A stretch of DNA of 64,000 nucleotides from Albidovulum sp. (GCA_026989275.1 JALSJQ010000024.1:1-64000); one strand, 5' to 3'. Positions 44,694 through 56,992 are shown, counted from the first letter of the stretch. The notes: generated by a model not told the origin, from the sequence alone. Numbers and translations: made by a program.

Positions 44694-45488
44694 ATGGCAG
44701 GGCAGGCGGTGAGGAAACACGGAGGGCGCCGACGGCGGATCCATTTCGCCGCCTCGAACGCGCCCGAGGCGCAGGCGGCGCTCGACGAGCTCGTTCGCCG
44801 CTACGGCCAGACGCCGCTCGAGGAGGCCGAGGTGATCGTCGCTCTCGGTGGCGACGGTTTCATGCTCGACACGCTCCACGCCACCCGCGATCTGGAGATC
44901 CCCGTCTACGGGATGAACCGCGGTTCGGTCGGCTTCCTGATGAACGAATATCACCCCGACGATCTGCTCGCGCGGCTCGCGGCGGCGGAGGAGACCGTCA
45001 TCAACCCCTTGCGGATGCGGGCGGAGGATATCGAGGGGCGGATCCGCGAGGCGCTGGCGATCAACGAGGTGTCGCTGCTCAGGGCCGGTCCCCAGGCCGC
45101 CAAGCTCCGCATCTCCGTCGATGGCAAGGTGCGGATGCCCGAGCTCGTGGCCGACGGGGTGCTGGTCGCCACCCCGGCCGGATCGACCGCCTACAACTAT
45201 TCCGCCCACGGGCCGATCCTGCCGATCGCCTCGGATGTCCTGGCCCTGACGGCCATGGCCCCCTTCCGTCCGCGGCGCTGGCGCGGCGCGATCCTGCCCA
45301 AGAGCGCGAAGGTGCGGATCGACATTCTCGAGCCGGGGAAGCGGCCGGTGATGGTCGATGCCGACGGCAGGGGCGCCTGGCGGGTGAAGTGGGTCGAGGT
45401 CGAGAGCGACCCGTCGATCCGGCATCATCTGCTGTTCGATCCGGGCCACGGCCTCGAGGAACGACTGATCCGGGAACAGTTCGTCTGA
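44694..45488 (+). CDS. nadK: NAD kinase
   Basis: 264 residues. The ATP/NAD kinase motifs [30 protein letters not shown] and [19 protein letters not shown] are all present. It phosphorylates NAD to NADP in the cytoplasm. The ATG at 44694 follows AAAGGCG; an in-frame frame upstream is low complexity. An imperfect 9-bp hairpin (GCGCGTCCC / GGGATGCGC) 20 bp past the stop may end the transcript before gntR. Confidence 0.93.
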   Translation: MAGQAVRKHGGRRRRIHFAASNAPEAQAALDELVRRYGQTPLEEAEVIVALGGDGFMLDTLHATRDLEIPVYGMNRGSVGFLMNEYHPDDLLARLAAAEETVINPLRMRAEDIEGRIREALAINEVSLLRAGPQAAKLRISVDGKVRMPELVADGVLVATPAGSTAYNYSAHGPILPIASDVLALTAMAPFRPRRWRGAILPKSAKVRIDILEPGKRPVMVDADGRGAWRVKWVEVESDPSIRHHLLFDPGHGLEERLIREQFV

Positions 45489-45636
45489 AGGCTGTTGCGG
45501 CGGCAGGGCGCGTCCCGCAGGGATGCGCGACAGGGGGCGGCCCGCAGATCGGGGGGCAGGAGCGGGCCCGTGCCGTTCTTGCATCCGTGGCTGCTCTGTT
45601 CCGCGGATCGGGAGCGGCCCTTGCCAGCGGCCGTGC

Positions 45637-45648
45637 TTGTGATCACAA
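45637..45648. promoter_or_regulatory. Predicted GntR operator at its own gene
   Basis: TTGTGATCACAA, a perfect 12-bp palindrome and the best match to the consensus in the window. It ends 7 bases before the gntR start codon, in the place where a ribosome site would be. A regulator bound here would block its own promoter (autoregulation, inference). Confidence 0.7.
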
Positions 45649-45655
45649 TGGCGCC

Positions 45656-46351
45656 ATGCAGGATCGACGCTCCAACCCGCCCGTCGCCACGCCTTCCTCC
45701 GCCCGTGGCGCCGACGGTCCGCCGGCCCATGAGAGGATCTATCGCGACCTGCGCTCGCGCATCATGCATGGCGAGCTGATGCCGGGCGAGCATCTCACCT
45801 TGCGCGGCCTTGCCGAGGAATACGGCCTGTCGATGACGCCGGTGCGCGAGGCGGTCCGCCGGCTCTCCACCGAGGGAGCCCTCGCGCTCACGGCCACCGG
45901 CCGCATCACCACGCCCGAGCTCGACGCCGCCCGAATCGAGGAGCTGGCGGTGCTGCGTTCGCTGATCGAACCGGAGCTGGCGGCCCGGGCGTTGCCACGG
46001 GCCCATTTCGCCCTTATCGACCGGATGAACGCCATCAACTCCTCGATCGCCGAGGCGGCGGTGAAGGGCGACGCCTGCCGCTACATCCGCCACAACCTCG
46101 AATTCCATCGCGCGCTCTATCTGCGGGCGCAGGCGCCGGCGATGCTGGCGGTGATCGAGACCGTGTGGCTGCAGCTCGGTCCGACCATGCGGCGGCTTTA
46201 CGAGGATCTCCCGCGCCAGGTGCCGCCCCGGGCCCATCGGGTGATGCTGGCGGCGCTGAAGGCGGGCGACGAGCCGGCGCTGCGCCTCGCGGTGAAGACC
46301 GACGTGACCCGCGGGCTGCGCCACCTTCTTGGGCAGGAGGGGGGCGGGTGA
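45656..46351 (+). CDS. GntR/FCD-family transcriptional regulator, probable TCA-cycle regulator
   Basis: 231 residues. Residues 25-88 form the winged helix (IYRDLRSRIMHGELMPGEHL, then SMTPVREAVRRLSTEG), and 95-225 an FCD ligand domain with the expected FHRALY and AHRVMLAALKAGDEPAL helices that hold the metal/ligand histidines. FCD regulators usually sense carboxylic acids. A perfect TTGTGATCACAA lies just before the ATG; the same site stands before sucC, sdhC and deoB. No Shine-Dalgarno is visible upstream of the ATG, so the mRNA may be leaderless. The TGA overlaps the next gene's GTG (GTGA, 46348-46351). Confidence 0.88.
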   Translation: MQDRRSNPPVATPSSARGADGPPAHERIYRDLRSRIMHGELMPGEHLTLRGLAEEYGLSMTPVREAVRRLSTEGALALTATGRITTPELDAARIEELAVLRSLIEPELAARALPRAHFALIDRMNAINSSIAEAAVKGDACRYIRHNLEFHRALYLRAQAPAMLAVIETVWLQLGPTMRRLYEDLPRQVPPRAHRVMLAALKAGDEPALRLAVKTDVTRGLRHLLGQEGGG

Positions 46352-47196
46352 ACCTCGCCGCCCGGCTCGAGGCGGTGCTGGGGGCGCGGGTGACGGCGAC
46401 GGTGCCGCTCTCCTCCGGCTACGGGCTCGAGGTGATGCGGGTCGATCTGGCCGATGGCCGGCGGCTCGTCGTCAAGCACGGGCCGGGTCCGCGGCCGGGG
46501 CATCTGCCGCTCGAAGGGTGGATGCTGGAGCGGCTCGAGGGCGTGTTGCCCGCGCCGCGGGTCCATCACGCCGCCGAGGATCTCCTGGTGATGGACCATG
46601 TCGCGGGCGGGCCGCCGGGGCCGGCCTGCGAGGTGGACATGGCGCGTCACCTCGCCCGGCTTCACGGCCGGAAGCAACCCTTCTTCGGCCTCGAGCGCGA
46701 CACTTCGATCGGCCCCCTGCCGCAACCGAACCCGCCGACCGGGCGATGGCTCGACTTCTTCCGCGACCATCGGCTCCTGTTCATGGCCCGTCTGGCGGCA
46801 GCCGAAGGGCGGATCGGGCCGCGGCTTCTCGAGCGGCTCGAGCGGCTGGCGGCGGATCTGGTCCGCCATGTCGCGGAACCGGCCTGGCCGGCCCTTCTTC
46901 ACGGCGATGTCTGGGGCGGCAACGTGCTCTGCCGCGCCGGTCGGGTGACCGGGTTCATCGACCCGGCGCTGCAATACGGCCATCCCGAGCTCGAACTGGC
47001 GTTCATGACCATGTTCGGCACGGCCGGCGATCGTTTCTTCGCCGCCTATGGCGAGATGCGCCCCGAATTCGATCCGCAGGGGTTTGCCGAGCGGCGCGAG
47101 ATCTGGCTGATCTGGCCCCATCTCACCCATGTGCTGATCGAAGGGCCGTCCTATGCCGGTTTCATCGACCGGGTGCTGGCAGAGCGCGGCTATTGA
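46348..47196 (+). CDS. Fructosamine-kinase / aminoglycoside-phosphotransferase-like kinase
   Basis: 282 residues. APH-fold kinase: GYGLEVMRVDLADGRRLVVK (ATP region with Lys), LVMDHVAG hinge, ARHLARLHGRKQPFFGL, and the catalytic loop LLHGDVWGGNVL followed by GFIDPALQYGHPELELA. The HGDVWGGN motif and the GLERDTSIGPLPQ-type segment are those of fructosamine kinase family proteins, which repair glycated proteins or amino acids. It starts with GTG inside the gntR stop codon, so it is co-translated with the regulator. Convergent to lpdA. Confidence 0.85.
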   Translation: MNLAARLEAVLGARVTATVPLSSGYGLEVMRVDLADGRRLVVKHGPGPRPGHLPLEGWMLERLEGVLPAPRVHHAAEDLLVMDHVAGGPPGPACEVDMARHLARLHGRKQPFFGLERDTSIGPLPQPNPPTGRWLDFFRDHRLLFMARLAAAEGRIGPRLLERLERLAADLVRHVAEPAWPALLHGDVWGGNVLCRAGRVTGFIDPALQYGHPELELAFMTMFGTAGDRFFAAYGEMRPEFDPQGFAERREIWLIWPHLTHVLIEGPSYAGFIDRVLAERGY

Positions 47197-47429
47197 GCCG
47201 CGGCGACGCGGCAGGGCAGCATGCTCCGGGTCCGGTGCGGGGCGGCAGGCCCCGGAAGGCGGACCGGTCGCCACGACCCCGCGTGGCGGAACGCCGCGGA
47301 AAGGAAACACGCAAGCTCACCGATGCCGACCGGGGCGCCGCCTGCGCCGCGGAACGCCGCACCGCCGCCTCGGGCGAGGGCCGGGCCGGCGCACGCCCCG
47401 TGGCGGATGGGTCCCGAGGGGCGCCCGCC

Positions 47430-48845
47430 TCAGGCGTGGATCGGGCCCTGGCCGCAGGCGAGCGCCGCCTCGCGCACCGCCTCCGAGAAGGTCGGATGCG
47501 CGTGGCAGGTCAGGGCGATGTCCTCGGCCGCGGCGCCGAATTCCATCGCCACCGCGATCTCGTGGATCATCTCGCCGGCCACGGGGCCGAGGATGTGGGC
47601 GCCGAGCAGCCGGTCGGTCTCGGCGTCTGCGAGGATCTTCACGAAGCCCTCGGCCGCGAGCGAGGCCTTGGCGCGGCCGTTGCCCATGAAGTTGAACTTC
47701 CCGACCTTGTAGGCCCGGCCGCTCTCCTTCAGCGCTTCCTCGGTCGCCCCGATGCCGGCAGCTTCGGGGGCGGTATAGACCACCGAGGGGATGAGATCGT
47801 GATCGACATGGGCCGCGCGACCGGCGAGAAGGTCCGCCACGGCCACGCCCTCCTCCTCGGCCTTGTGGGCGAGCATCGGCCCCGGCACCACATCGCCGAT
47901 GGCATGGATGCCGGGCACCGAGGTCTGCCAGCGGTCATCGACCTCGATCTGGCCGCGGCCGGTCATCCGGACCCCCAGCTCCTCGAGGCCGAGCCCTTCG
48001 GTGAAGGGCTTGCGGCCGGTGGCGACCAGCACCACATCGGCCGCGACAGCGCCGCTCTTGCCGTTCTTGCGCTGGGTGTAGGCGACCGAAAGCCCCCCCT
48101 TCTCCTGTGCGACGCTCTCGACCGCGGCGCCGAGCACGAATTTCATCCCCTGTTTCCTGAGCGCCCGCACGAGGCCCCGGGCGAGCTCCCCGTCGAGGGC
48201 GGGAGCGGCCCGGTCGAGATATTCGATCACCGTCACTTCGGTGCCGAGACGGGCATAGACCGAGCCGAGTTCGAGACCGATCACCCCGGCCCCGATCACC
48301 ACCATTCTTCCGGGCACCCTGGCGAGGGAGAGGGCGCCGGTGGAGGAGACGATCTTCTTCTCGTCGATCTCGACCCCCGGCAGCGACGCCGGCACCGAGC
48401 CGGTGGCGATGACGATGTTCTTCGCCCGGATCTCGCGCCCCTCGACCGCCACCGTCCCCGGCGCGACGATGCGGCCCCAGCCGGTGATGCGCTCGATGCC
48501 GTTCTTGCGGAAGAGGAAGTCGATCCCCTTGACGTTCTGGGCCACCACCTCGTCCTTGAATGCCTGCATCGCCTTCCAGTCCACCTTCGGCTTGTTCACC
48601 TTGATGCCGAGGGTGGCGAAGTCGTGGCTCGCGACATGGAATTCGTGGGAGGCGTGCAGGAGGGCCTTCGAGGGGATGCAGCCGACATTGAGGCAGGTGC
48701 CCCCCAGCGTCTCGCGCCCCTCGATCACCACCACCTTGAGGCCGTTCTGGGCGGCGCGGATGGCACAGACATAGCCGCCCGGCCCGGCGCCGATGACGGC
48801 AAGGTCGTAGAGGGCTTCTTCGTTCTTTCCGGTGTTCTCGGTCAT
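47430..48845 (-). CDS. lpdA: Dihydrolipoamide dehydrogenase (E3)
   Basis: 471 residues. FAD-binding [14 protein letters not shown], redox disulfide CLNVGC (Cys51, Cys56), NAD-binding [18 protein letters not shown] and the C-terminal [16 protein letters not shown] with the catalytic His/Glu pair. Last gene of the sucD-sucA-sucB-lpdA group, so it is the E3 for the 2-oxoglutarate dehydrogenase complex and possibly pyruvate dehydrogenase too. ATG at 48845 fits the family start; the 115-bp gap to sucB has no T-run terminator. Confidence 0.96.
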   Translation of the reverse strand: MTENTGKNEEALYDLAVIGAGPGGYVCAIRAAQNGLKVVVIEGRETLGGTCLNVGCIPSKALLHASHEFHVASHDFATLGIKVNKPKVDWKAMQAFKDEVVAQNVKGIDFLFRKNGIERITGWGRIVAPGTVAVEGREIRAKNIVIATGSVPASLPGVEIDEKKIVSSTGALSLARVPGRMVVIGAGVIGLELGSVYARLGTEVTVIEYLDRAAPALDGELARGLVRALRKQGMKFVLGAAVESVAQEKGGLSVAYTQRKNGKSGAVAADVVLVATGRKPFTEGLGLEELGVRMTGRGQIEVDDRWQTSVPGIHAIGDVVPGPMLAHKAEEEGVAVADLLAGRAAHVDHDLIPSVVYTAPEAAGIGATEEALKESGRAYKVGKFNFMGNGRAKASLAAEGFVKILADAETDRLLGAHILGPVAGEMIHEIAVAMEFGAAAEDIALTCHAHPTFSEAVREAALACGQGPIHA

Positions 48846-48960
48846 GGAGCTGTCTCCGATGGGCCCCGGAGCCGCCGGGGCGTGTCGTTCTCGGGCCTGC
48901 GGGGCGGTGGAGTGCGGCGGGGGCGGGGCGGCGCGGTGCACCGCCCCGCTCTGCGGCATC

Positions 48961-50562
48961 TCAGAGATCGAGCACGAGACGGCTCGGATCCTCGATCAGC
49001 TCCTTCACCCGCACGAGGAAGGTGACGGCGCCCTTGCCGTCGACGATGCGGTGATCGTAGCTCAGCGCGAGATACATCATCGGCCGGATCACCACCTCGC
49101 CGTCGATGGCCACGGGGCGTTCCTGGATCTTGTGCATGCCGAGAATGCCCGACTGGGGCGGATTGAGGATCGGCGTCGAGAACAGCGAGCCGTAGACGCC
49201 GCCATTGGAGATGGTGAAGGTGCCGCCCTGCATCTCCGCGAGCGAGAGCCTGCCCTCGCGTGCCCGCTTCGAGAGATCGGCCAGGCGCTTCTCGATCTCG
49301 GCGAAGGACAGATCCTGCACGTCGCGGATCACCGGCACCACCAGCCCCTGGGGCGTGCCCACGGCGATGCCCATGTGGACATAGTGCTTGTAGATGATCG
49401 TGTCGCCGTCGATCTCGGCGTTGATCTCGGGAATTTCCATCAGCGCCTGGGCGCAGGCCCTGGCGAAGAAGGACATGAAGCCGAGCTTCACGCCGTGCTT
49501 CTTGAGGAACAGCTCCTTGTAGCGGTTGCGCAGCGCCATCACGGCCGACATGTCCACCTCGTTGAAGGTGGTGAGCATGGCGGCGGTGTTCTGGGCGTCC
49601 TTGAGCCGGCGGGCGATGGTCTGTCGCAGCCGCGTCATCCGCACGCGCTCCTCGCGGGCCGCGTCCTCGGCCGGCACCGGCGCGCGCTTCGTGGCGGGCG
49701 GGGTGGCGGGGCCGGGGGCCGGCTGCGGGGCGGCAGGTGCCGCGTCCGCCGGGGCCGCTTCCCGGTCGGCAACGGCCCTGAGCACGTCCTCCTTCAGCAC
49801 CCGGCCGCCCTTGCCCGTGGGGGTGACGGCGGTGCGGTCGATGCCCTGCTCCTCCATCAGCCGCCGGGCCGACGGGGCGTCCTTCGCTCCGCTCTGCGAA
49901 GAGCCGGCTGCCACCGTTCTTGCGGGGGCGGCGGGCGCGGCCGCGGCGCCCTCTCCGGTCACGATCTCGGCGAGCGGCGCGCCGACCTCGACCGTCGTTC
50001 CCTCGGGGGCGAGGATGCGCGCGAGCGTGCCCGCGGCCGGTGCCGGCACCTCGAGCGACACCTTGTCGGTCTCGAGCTCGCACAGCACCTCGTCGCGGCC
50101 CACGGTCTCGCCCTCCTTGCGGAACCAGCCGGCGACGGTGGCCTCGGTGACGCTTTCGCCCAGGGTGGGGACGGTGACCGTCACCACTTCGCCTTCACCG
50201 GCGGCGCCCTGCCCGGCCGGGGCGGCCGTTTCCGCCGCCTCGGCTGCGGGTGCGGGCGCGGCCTCGTCCGCCGGTGCGGCTGCGGCGGGCGCCGGAGAAT
50301 GCGCCGGTGCCTCGCCCGCCGCCTCGGCCTCCTCGATCAGCGCCAGCGGGGCGCCGACCTGCACCGTCGTTCCCTCGGGGGCGAGGATCTCCTTCAGCAC
50401 CCCCGCCGCCGGCGCCGGCACCTCGACCGTCACCTTGTCGGTCTCGAGCTCGCACAGCATCTCGTCCGCCGCGACCCTGTCGCCCGGCTTCCTGAACCAG
50501 GTGGCGACGGTGGCCTCGGTGACGCTCTCGCCCAGCGCGGGAACGGTTACCTCGATGGTCAT
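48961..50562 (-). CDS. sucB: 2-oxoglutarate dehydrogenase E2 (dihydrolipoamide succinyltransferase) with two lipoyl domains
   Basis: 533 residues. Two lipoyl domains with lipoyl lysines in [11 protein letters not shown] (Lys43) and [11 protein letters not shown] (Lys167), joined by Ala/Pro linkers; E3-binding domain (about 235-270, [20 protein letters not shown]); catalytic domain with DHRIVDG (His504, Asp508). E. coli SucB has only one lipoyl domain, while some alphaproteobacterial relatives carry two. It starts 4 bp after sucA ends. The two lipoyl regions are near-duplicates at DNA level and could recombine. Confidence 0.96.
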   Translation of the reverse strand: MTIEVTVPALGESVTEATVATWFRKPGDRVAADEMLCELETDKVTVEVPAPAAGVLKEILAPEGTTVQVGAPLALIEEAEAAGEAPAHSPAPAAAAPADEAAPAPAAEAAETAAPAGQGAAGEGEVVTVTVPTLGESVTEATVAGWFRKEGETVGRDEVLCELETDKVSLEVPAPAAGTLARILAPEGTTVEVGAPLAEIVTGEGAAAAPAAPARTVAAGSSQSGAKDAPSARRLMEEQGIDRTAVTPTGKGGRVLKEDVLRAVADREAAPADAAPAAPQPAPGPATPPATKRAPVPAEDAAREERVRMTRLRQTIARRLKDAQNTAAMLTTFNEVDMSAVMALRNRYKELFLKKHGVKLGFMSFFARACAQALMEIPEINAEIDGDTIIYKHYVHMGIAVGTPQGLVVPVIRDVQDLSFAEIEKRLADLSKRAREGRLSLAEMQGGTFTISNGGVYGSLFSTPILNPPQSGILGMHKIQERPVAIDGEVVIRPMMYLALSYDHRIVDGKGAVTFLVRVKELIEDPSRLVLDL

Positions 50563-50566
50563 CGTG

Positions 50567-53530
50567 TCATTCCTTCTCGATGGTCAGCGCCTCGTTGACG
50601 AGGGCCTGCTGTTGCTTGAGATGTTCCTTCATCAGCCCGGTGGCCGGGGAGGCGGAGGCCGGCCGGCCGACATAGCGCGGCCGCGTGTGTTCGGCCCCGA
50701 TCCGGGTCAGGACCCATTCGAGATTGGGTTCCATGAAGAACCACGCCCCCTGGTTCTTCGGTTCTTCCTGGCACCAGACGATCTCCGCATGTCCGAAGCG
50801 TTCGAGCTCCTTCATCAGGCTCATGGCCGGGAAGGGATAGAACTGCTCGACGCGCAGCAGATAGACGTCGTCGATACCGCGCTTCTCGCGCTCCTCGAGC
50901 AGGTCGTAATAGACCTTGCCCGAACACAGCACCACCCGGCGGATCCTCTCGTCGGGTTGCAGCTTCGTGGTGGAGCGGCCGCGCTCGGCATCGTCCCACA
51001 GCACCCGGTGGAAGGAGGAACCGGCCATGAATTCCCCCTTGTCCGACAGGGCCCGCTTGTGCCGCAGGAGCGATTTCGGCGTCATCATGATGAGCGGCTT
51101 GCGGAAGTCGCGGTGCAGCTGCCGGCGCAGGATGTGGAAATAGTTGGCCGGCGTGGTGCAGTTGGCGACGATCCAGTTGTCTTCGGCCGAGAGCTGCAGG
51201 AAGCGCTCGAGCCGGGCCGAGCTGTGCTCGGGGCCCTGCCCCTCGAAGCCGTGGGGCAGCAGGCAGACGAGGCCCGACATGCGGAGCCATTTGCGCTCGC
51301 CCGAGGAGATGAACTGGTCGAACATGATCTGCGCCCCGTTGGCGAAGTCGCCGAACTGGGCCTCCCAGGCGACGAGCGCGTTCGGCTCGGCCAGCGAATA
51401 GCCGTATTCGAAGCCGCAGACGGCGTATTCGGACAGGGGCGAGTCGATCACCTCGAAGCGCGGCTGGCCGGGCCGGATGTGCTGGAGCGGGAACCAGCGC
51501 TCTTCCGTCTCCTGATCGACGAAGGCGGCATGGCGCTGGGAGAAGGTGCCGCGGACCGAATCCTGACCGGCGAGGCGGATCGGATAGCCCTCGACGATCA
51601 GCGAACCGAAGGCGAGCTGCTCGGCCGTCGCCCAGTCCACCCCCTCGCCGGTCTCGATCATCCTGCGCCGGTTGGCGATCACCCGCTCGAGGGTGCGGTG
51701 CAGCCTGAAGCCGTCGGGAATGGTGACGAGGGCGCGGCCGACCTCCTCCCACACCTCCTCTGTAATGGCCGTGTCGCCGCGCTGATATTCGCTGTCGGGG
51801 CGGCGCAGATGCTTCCAGCGGCCGTCCAGCCAGTCGGCCTTTTCGGGGCGATAGGCCTTGCCGGCCTCGAATTCGGCGTTGAGGAAGGCCTGGAACTCGG
51901 CCTTCATCGCCTCGACCTCCTCGGGCGAGATCAACCCCTGCCGCACCAGCCGCTCTGCATAGAGCTGCACCACCGTCGGATGCTGGCGGATGAGCTTGTA
52001 CATCCGCGGCTGGGTGAACATCGGCTCGTCGCCCTCGTTGTGCCCGAAGCGGCGATAGCACCACATGTCGATCACCACGTCCTTTCCGAACTTCTGGCGG
52101 AACTCGGTGGCGACCTTGGCGGCATGGACCACCGCTTCGGGATCGTCGCCGTTGACGTGGAAGATCGGCGCCTCGACGGTCAGGGCCAGATCGGTCGGGT
52201 AGGGCGAGGAGCGCGAATGATGGGGCGCGGTGGTGAAGCCGATCTGGTTGTTGACGACGAAATGCACCGTGCCGCCGGTGCGGTAGCCCTGGGTGCCGGA
52301 GATGGCGAAGCACTCGGCCACCACGCCCTGGCCGGCGAAGGCCGCGTCGCCGTGGAGCAACAGCGGGATCACCCGGCGCCTCTCCCTGTCCTCGTGCTGG
52401 TCCTGCTTGGCGCGGGACTTGCCGAGCACCACCGGATCGACCGCCTCGAGATGGGACGGGTTGGCGGTGAGCGAGAGATGGACCCTGTTGCCGTCGAATT
52501 CGCGGTCGGAGGAGGCGCCGAGATGGTATTTCACGTCGCCCGAACCCTCGACGTCGTCGGGCTTGAACGAACCGCCCTGGAACTCGTGAAAGATCGCCCG
52601 GAAGGGCTTGCCCATCACGTTCGCAAGCACGTTGAGCCGGCCGCGATGGGGCATGCCGATGACGATCTCCTTCGTGCCGAGATGGCCGCCGCGCTTGATG
52701 ACCTGTTCCATCGCCGGCACGAGGCTCTCGGCGCCGTCGAGGCCGAAGCGCTTGGTGCCGGTATACTTGACATGGAGGAACTTCTCGAACCCCTCGGCCT
52801 CGATCAGCTTGCGCAGGATGGCGAGGCGCCCTTCGCGGGTGAAGTGGATCTCCTTGCCGTAGCCCTCGATCCGCTCCTTGAGCCATTGCGACTGTTCGGG
52901 GTCGGAGATGTGCATGAACTGGAGGGCGAAGGTGCCGCAATAGGTGCGCTTGAGGATGGCGAGGATCTCGCGCAGCGTGGCGATCTCGAGCCCGAGCACG
53001 TTGTCGATGAAGATCGGCCGGTCCATGTCGGCCTCGGTGAAGCCGTAGGTGGCCGGGTCGAGCTCGGGGAGCGGCCCCGGATCGCGCATGCCGAGCGGGT
53101 CGAGATCGGCGGCAAGGTGGCCGCGGATGCGATAGGCCCGGATCAGCATCAGCGCCCGGACCGAATCGAGCACCGCCTGCCGCACCTCGGGGTCGGAGAT
53201 CGAGATGCCGCGCCGCTCGGCCTCGCCGCGCAGCTTCTCCTCGATCGCCTCGGGCCGCGGCGTGTCCTCGGGCCATTCACCGGTCAGCGCCGCGGTGGTC
53301 TCGTCCTGCGGGATCGGCGGCCAGTCGGGGCGGCCCCAGGCGGCGCCGCGGGCCTCCTGCTTCACGTCGAGCGGCGCGTCGCCGAGCCGGCGGAAGTATT
53401 CCCGCCAGCTCTCGTCGACCGAGGAAGGATCCTCGGCGTAGCGGGCATAGAGCTGCTCGACATATTCGGCATTCGTCCCCTGAAGGAAGGAGGACTGGTG
53501 GAAGAGATCGTTCGAGGGCTGCTTGGTCAT
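50567..53530 (-). CDS. sucA: 2-oxoglutarate dehydrogenase E1
   Basis: 987 residues. The N-terminal [17 protein letters not shown] segment that anchors E1 to the complex, then the thiamine diphosphate core: [43 protein letters not shown], and C-terminal [20 protein letters not shown]. It decarboxylates 2-oxoglutarate and loads succinyl groups on SucB. The ATG at 53530 ([10 protein letters not shown]) gives the family length. It follows sucD by 82 bp, a gap with a GC-rich hairpin but no operator copy. Confidence 0.96.
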   Translation of the reverse strand: MTKQPSNDLFHQSSFLQGTNAEYVEQLYARYAEDPSSVDESWREYFRRLGDAPLDVKQEARGAAWGRPDWPPIPQDETTAALTGEWPEDTPRPEAIEEKLRGEAERRGISISDPEVRQAVLDSVRALMLIRAYRIRGHLAADLDPLGMRDPGPLPELDPATYGFTEADMDRPIFIDNVLGLEIATLREILAILKRTYCGTFALQFMHISDPEQSQWLKERIEGYGKEIHFTREGRLAILRKLIEAEGFEKFLHVKYTGTKRFGLDGAESLVPAMEQVIKRGGHLGTKEIVIGMPHRGRLNVLANVMGKPFRAIFHEFQGGSFKPDDVEGSGDVKYHLGASSDREFDGNRVHLSLTANPSHLEAVDPVVLGKSRAKQDQHEDRERRRVIPLLLHGDAAFAGQGVVAECFAISGTQGYRTGGTVHFVVNNQIGFTTAPHHSRSSPYPTDLALTVEAPIFHVNGDDPEAVVHAAKVATEFRQKFGKDVVIDMWCYRRFGHNEGDEPMFTQPRMYKLIRQHPTVVQLYAERLVRQGLISPEEVEAMKAEFQAFLNAEFEAGKAYRPEKADWLDGRWKHLRRPDSEYQRGDTAITEEVWEEVGRALVTIPDGFRLHRTLERVIANRRRMIETGEGVDWATAEQLAFGSLIVEGYPIRLAGQDSVRGTFSQRHAAFVDQETEERWFPLQHIRPGQPRFEVIDSPLSEYAVCGFEYGYSLAEPNALVAWEAQFGDFANGAQIMFDQFISSGERKWLRMSGLVCLLPHGFEGQGPEHSSARLERFLQLSAEDNWIVANCTTPANYFHILRRQLHRDFRKPLIMMTPKSLLRHKRALSDKGEFMAGSSFHRVLWDDAERGRSTTKLQPDERIRRVVLCSGKVYYDLLEEREKRGIDDVYLLRVEQFYPFPAMSLMKELERFGHAEIVWCQEEPKNQGAWFFMEPNLEWVLTRIGAEHTRPRYVGRPASASPATGLMKEHLKQQQALVNEALTIEKE

Positions 53531-53612
53531 CGCTCTGTCGGTGCGCACACCGCTCCCTGGGGGTGAGGATACGGGGCGGCGCCGGCCGTCGCCCCGCCCT
53601 GGTCGTCGCGTG

Positions 53613-54509
53613 TCAGGCCGGCACCTTGCGGCCCATGGCCTCGAGCACAGCCTCGCCCATGCGGGCCGGGCTCTCGGCCATGACGATGCCGGCATCCTGC
53701 ATCGCCCGGATCTTCGATTCGGCGTCGCCCTTGCCGCCCGAAACGATGGCGCCGGCATGGCCCATGCGCCGGCCCGGCGGGGCGGTGCGCCCGGCGATGA
53801 AGCCGGCCACGGGCTTCGCGCGGCCCTTCTTCGCCTCGGCCCGGAGGAATTCGGCCGCCTCCTCCTCGGCGGTGCCGCCGATCTCGCCGATCATGATGAT
53901 CGCTTCGGTCTCCGGGTCGTCGAGGAACATGTCGAGCACCTCGATGAATTCGGTGCCCTTGATCGGGTCGCCGCCGATGCCGACGGCGGTGGACTGGCCG
54001 AGGCCGACATCGGAAGTCTGCTTGACGGCCTCGTAGGTCAGCGTGCCGGAGCGCGAGACGACGCCGACCGAGCCGCGCTTGAAGATGTTGCCGGGCATGA
54101 TGCCGATCTTGCATTCGTCAGGGGTCATCACCCCGGGGCAGTTGGGGCCGATGAGCCGCGAGGCCGAGCCCTCGAGCGCCCGCTTGACGCGCATCATGTC
54201 GAGCACCGGAATCCCCTCGGTGATGGTGACGATCAGGGGCATTTCGGCGTCGATGGCCTCGAGAATGGCATCGGCGGCGAAGGGCGGCGGCACGTAGATG
54301 ACGGTGGCGTTGGCCTCGGTGGCGGCCTTCGCCTCGGCCACCGTGTCGAAGACCGGCAGGCCGAGATGGGTGCTGCCCCCCTTGCCCGGCGTCACCCCGC
54401 CGACCATCTGCGTGCCGTAGGCGATGGCCTGTTCGGTGTGGAAGGTGCCCTGGGCGCCGGTGATCCCCTGGCAGATGACGCGGGTGTTCCTGTCAACGAG
54501 AATGCTCAT
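53613..54509 (-). CDS. sucD: Succinyl-CoA synthetase, ADP-forming, alpha subunit
   Basis: 298 residues, full length. CoA-binding Rossmann fold ([20 protein letters not shown]), [22 protein letters not shown], and the phosphohistidine region [16 protein letters not shown] (His about 251). It pairs with SucC. In most alphaproteobacteria sucC and sucD are adjacent; here an unknown exported protein, a short frame and a terminator separate them, so sucD probably heads a transcript with sucA-sucB-lpdA (inference). Confidence 0.96.
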   Translation of the reverse strand: MSILVDRNTRVICQGITGAQGTFHTEQAIAYGTQMVGGVTPGKGGSTHLGLPVFDTVAEAKAATEANATVIYVPPPFAADAILEAIDAEMPLIVTITEGIPVLDMMRVKRALEGSASRLIGPNCPGVMTPDECKIGIMPGNIFKRGSVGVVSRSGTLTYEAVKQTSDVGLGQSTAVGIGGDPIKGTEFIEVLDMFLDDPETEAIIMIGEIGGTAEEEAAEFLRAEAKKGRAKPVAGFIAGRTAPPGRRMGHAGAIVSGGKGDAESKIRAMQDAGIVMAESPARMGEAVLEAMGRKVPA

Positions 54510-54539
54510 CTGGGTTCCTGTTCGTGGTTGATGCTGTGG

Positions 54540-54725
54540 TCATGAAAGCGGTCGGCGGGCGCTGCCCTTCTCCCCCGCACGAGGGAAGAGCAGCGCGTTG
54601 ATGTTGTCGTCGAAGGGCAGCCGGATCGGCCGGTCGGCCGCGCAGGCGGGGCAGGGGCGCCGCACGGCGGGGGAGCCGGGGCCGCCTGCATCGACGGCTG
54701 GTTCGTGTTGCGGCGCCGTCTGCAT
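54540..54725 (-). CDS. Possible 61-residue protein with a CPAC motif
   Basis: Starts 3 bp after the end of the exported-protein gene, with GGAGAT 9 bp upstream of its ATG (inside the end of that gene). The sequence VRRPCPACAADRPIRLPF contains one CxxC, half of a zinc ribbon, then DDNINALLFPRAGEK. An overlapping 61-codon frame in another phase is low complexity. It is weakly supported and may be non-coding, but its position between sucC and sucD makes it worth noting. Confidence 0.35.
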   Translation of the reverse strand: MQTAPQHEPAVDAGGPGSPAVRRPCPACAADRPIRLPFDDNINALLFPRAGEKGSARRPLS

Positions 54726-54728
54726 CTT

Positions 54729-55271
54729 TCAGTAATCTCCGAACGGGTTGCGGACCACGATCACCTCGACGGCGGCGGAGCGGCCGAGATAATCGACGCC
54801 GCTGTCGGAATAGGCCTTCACATGGGCCGAGCGCCCCCGGTAGCGGCCGCGCCAGTGGGCGATGGTATGGCCGGCGTTGCGGGCGCGCCGCCCGAGGCCG
54901 AGAGCGCCCGCCACCGACCGGGCCATGGCGGTTGCCTCGCGCCGGCCGAGATTGCGGATGCCGACGATGCAGCCGCTCGACCGGATGCCGAGCACGATCG
55001 CCTTGTCGTCACGGGCATAGAGCAGATAGCCCTCCTCCTGCCCCGAGGGGCGCAGCCCGCGCTTCTCCAGCCAGCGCTTTGTCGGCCGCAGGCGCGGCGC
55101 GTTGCGGGCGCAGATCACCAGCGCCTGGCGCCCGGTCGCCTTGAGAGCCGCCGGCGCCGCCGCGACGGGGCGGGGCGCCACGACGAGCCCGGCGCCGAGC
55201 GCAAGTACCAGCACGGCAGCGGGAAAGAGGCCGGGGCGCATCCTGTCCTTCATGCTCTTCATGTCCTGCAT
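54729..55271 (-). CDS. Exported protein of unknown function between sucC and sucD
   Basis: 180 residues. Signal peptide (residues about 14-38, [17 protein letters not shown] then PVAAA) and a basic mature part with [38 protein letters not shown] and [23 protein letters not shown]. No family recognised; the pattern of short beta strands suggests a small globular periplasmic domain. AAGGGGGGATGCC precedes the ATG at 55271. It lies beyond a predicted terminator for sucC and upstream of sucD on the same strand. Confidence 0.7.
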   Translation of the reverse strand: MQDMKSMKDRMRPGLFPAAVLVLALGAGLVVAPRPVAAAPAALKATGRQALVICARNAPRLRPTKRWLEKRGLRPSGQEEGYLLYARDDKAIVLGIRSSGCIVGIRNLGRREATAMARSVAGALGLGRRARNAGHTIAHWRGRYRGRSAHVKAYSDSGVDYLGRSAAVEVIVVRNPFGDY

Positions 55272-55337
55272 GGCATCCCCCCTTCAATGAGGCATGATGA
55301 AATGACGAGTGGGACGAATGATGACGGGAAAGACATT

Positions 55338-55363
55338 GCCGGTGAATGAAGCCGGTGAATGAA
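55338..55363. repeat. Tandem 13-bp duplication
   Basis: GCCGGTGAATGAA occurs twice in direct succession just upstream of the exported-protein gene and beside the sucC terminator. The remaining part of the 352-bp gap (55272-55623) shows no gene. Confidence 0.85.
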
Positions 55364-55370
55364 TCGTTCG

Positions 55371-55396
55371 AAAAAACGCCCCGCGCGCGACGGGGC
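55371..55396 (-). terminator. Rho-independent terminator after sucC
   Basis: On the minus strand GCCCCG, loop TCGCGCG, CGGGGC, then G and six T. It lies 228 bp past the sucC stop, before the exported-protein gene and sucD. Confidence 0.7.
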
Positions 55397-55623
55397 ACAC
55401 CCCCGACCGGGCGCCCCGTTCCCCCGGAACGCGGGGAGGGCGGGACATCCGGGGCGCGGGCGGGCAGATGCGGCGGCGACGACGGAGACGGGGCGCCACG
55501 ACAGGGCGGCCCGCCCGGCCCGTTCCCCGCTCCGGGCCGCGCCCTGTCGCCATCCGTCCTTCCGCCGCACACCGCATGCCCGTGCCTTTCGCCTTCGCCC
55601 CGCCGCTCTGGGGGGGCGGGTTC

Positions 55624-56829
<1,206 letters not shown>

Positions 56830-56992
56830 GGTGGCTGTCCGTCCTCGTTGGTCATTGCGATCGATCCGGCCGCCGGATCCACGGCCCGGCCTGCGACAAC
56901 TTTACGCAGTCGGGCGGACTATGAGCCAGGGGGCGGGGCATGGGAAGGCACGGATGCGTGAAAAGGGCGGGGATCGTCGAATTGCCCGGTGT

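Noticed and set aside
49526-53566. 1346-codon plus-strand frame opposite sucA/sucB
   Set aside because: Antisense shadow kept open by high G+C; sucA and sucB on the other strand have complete motifs.
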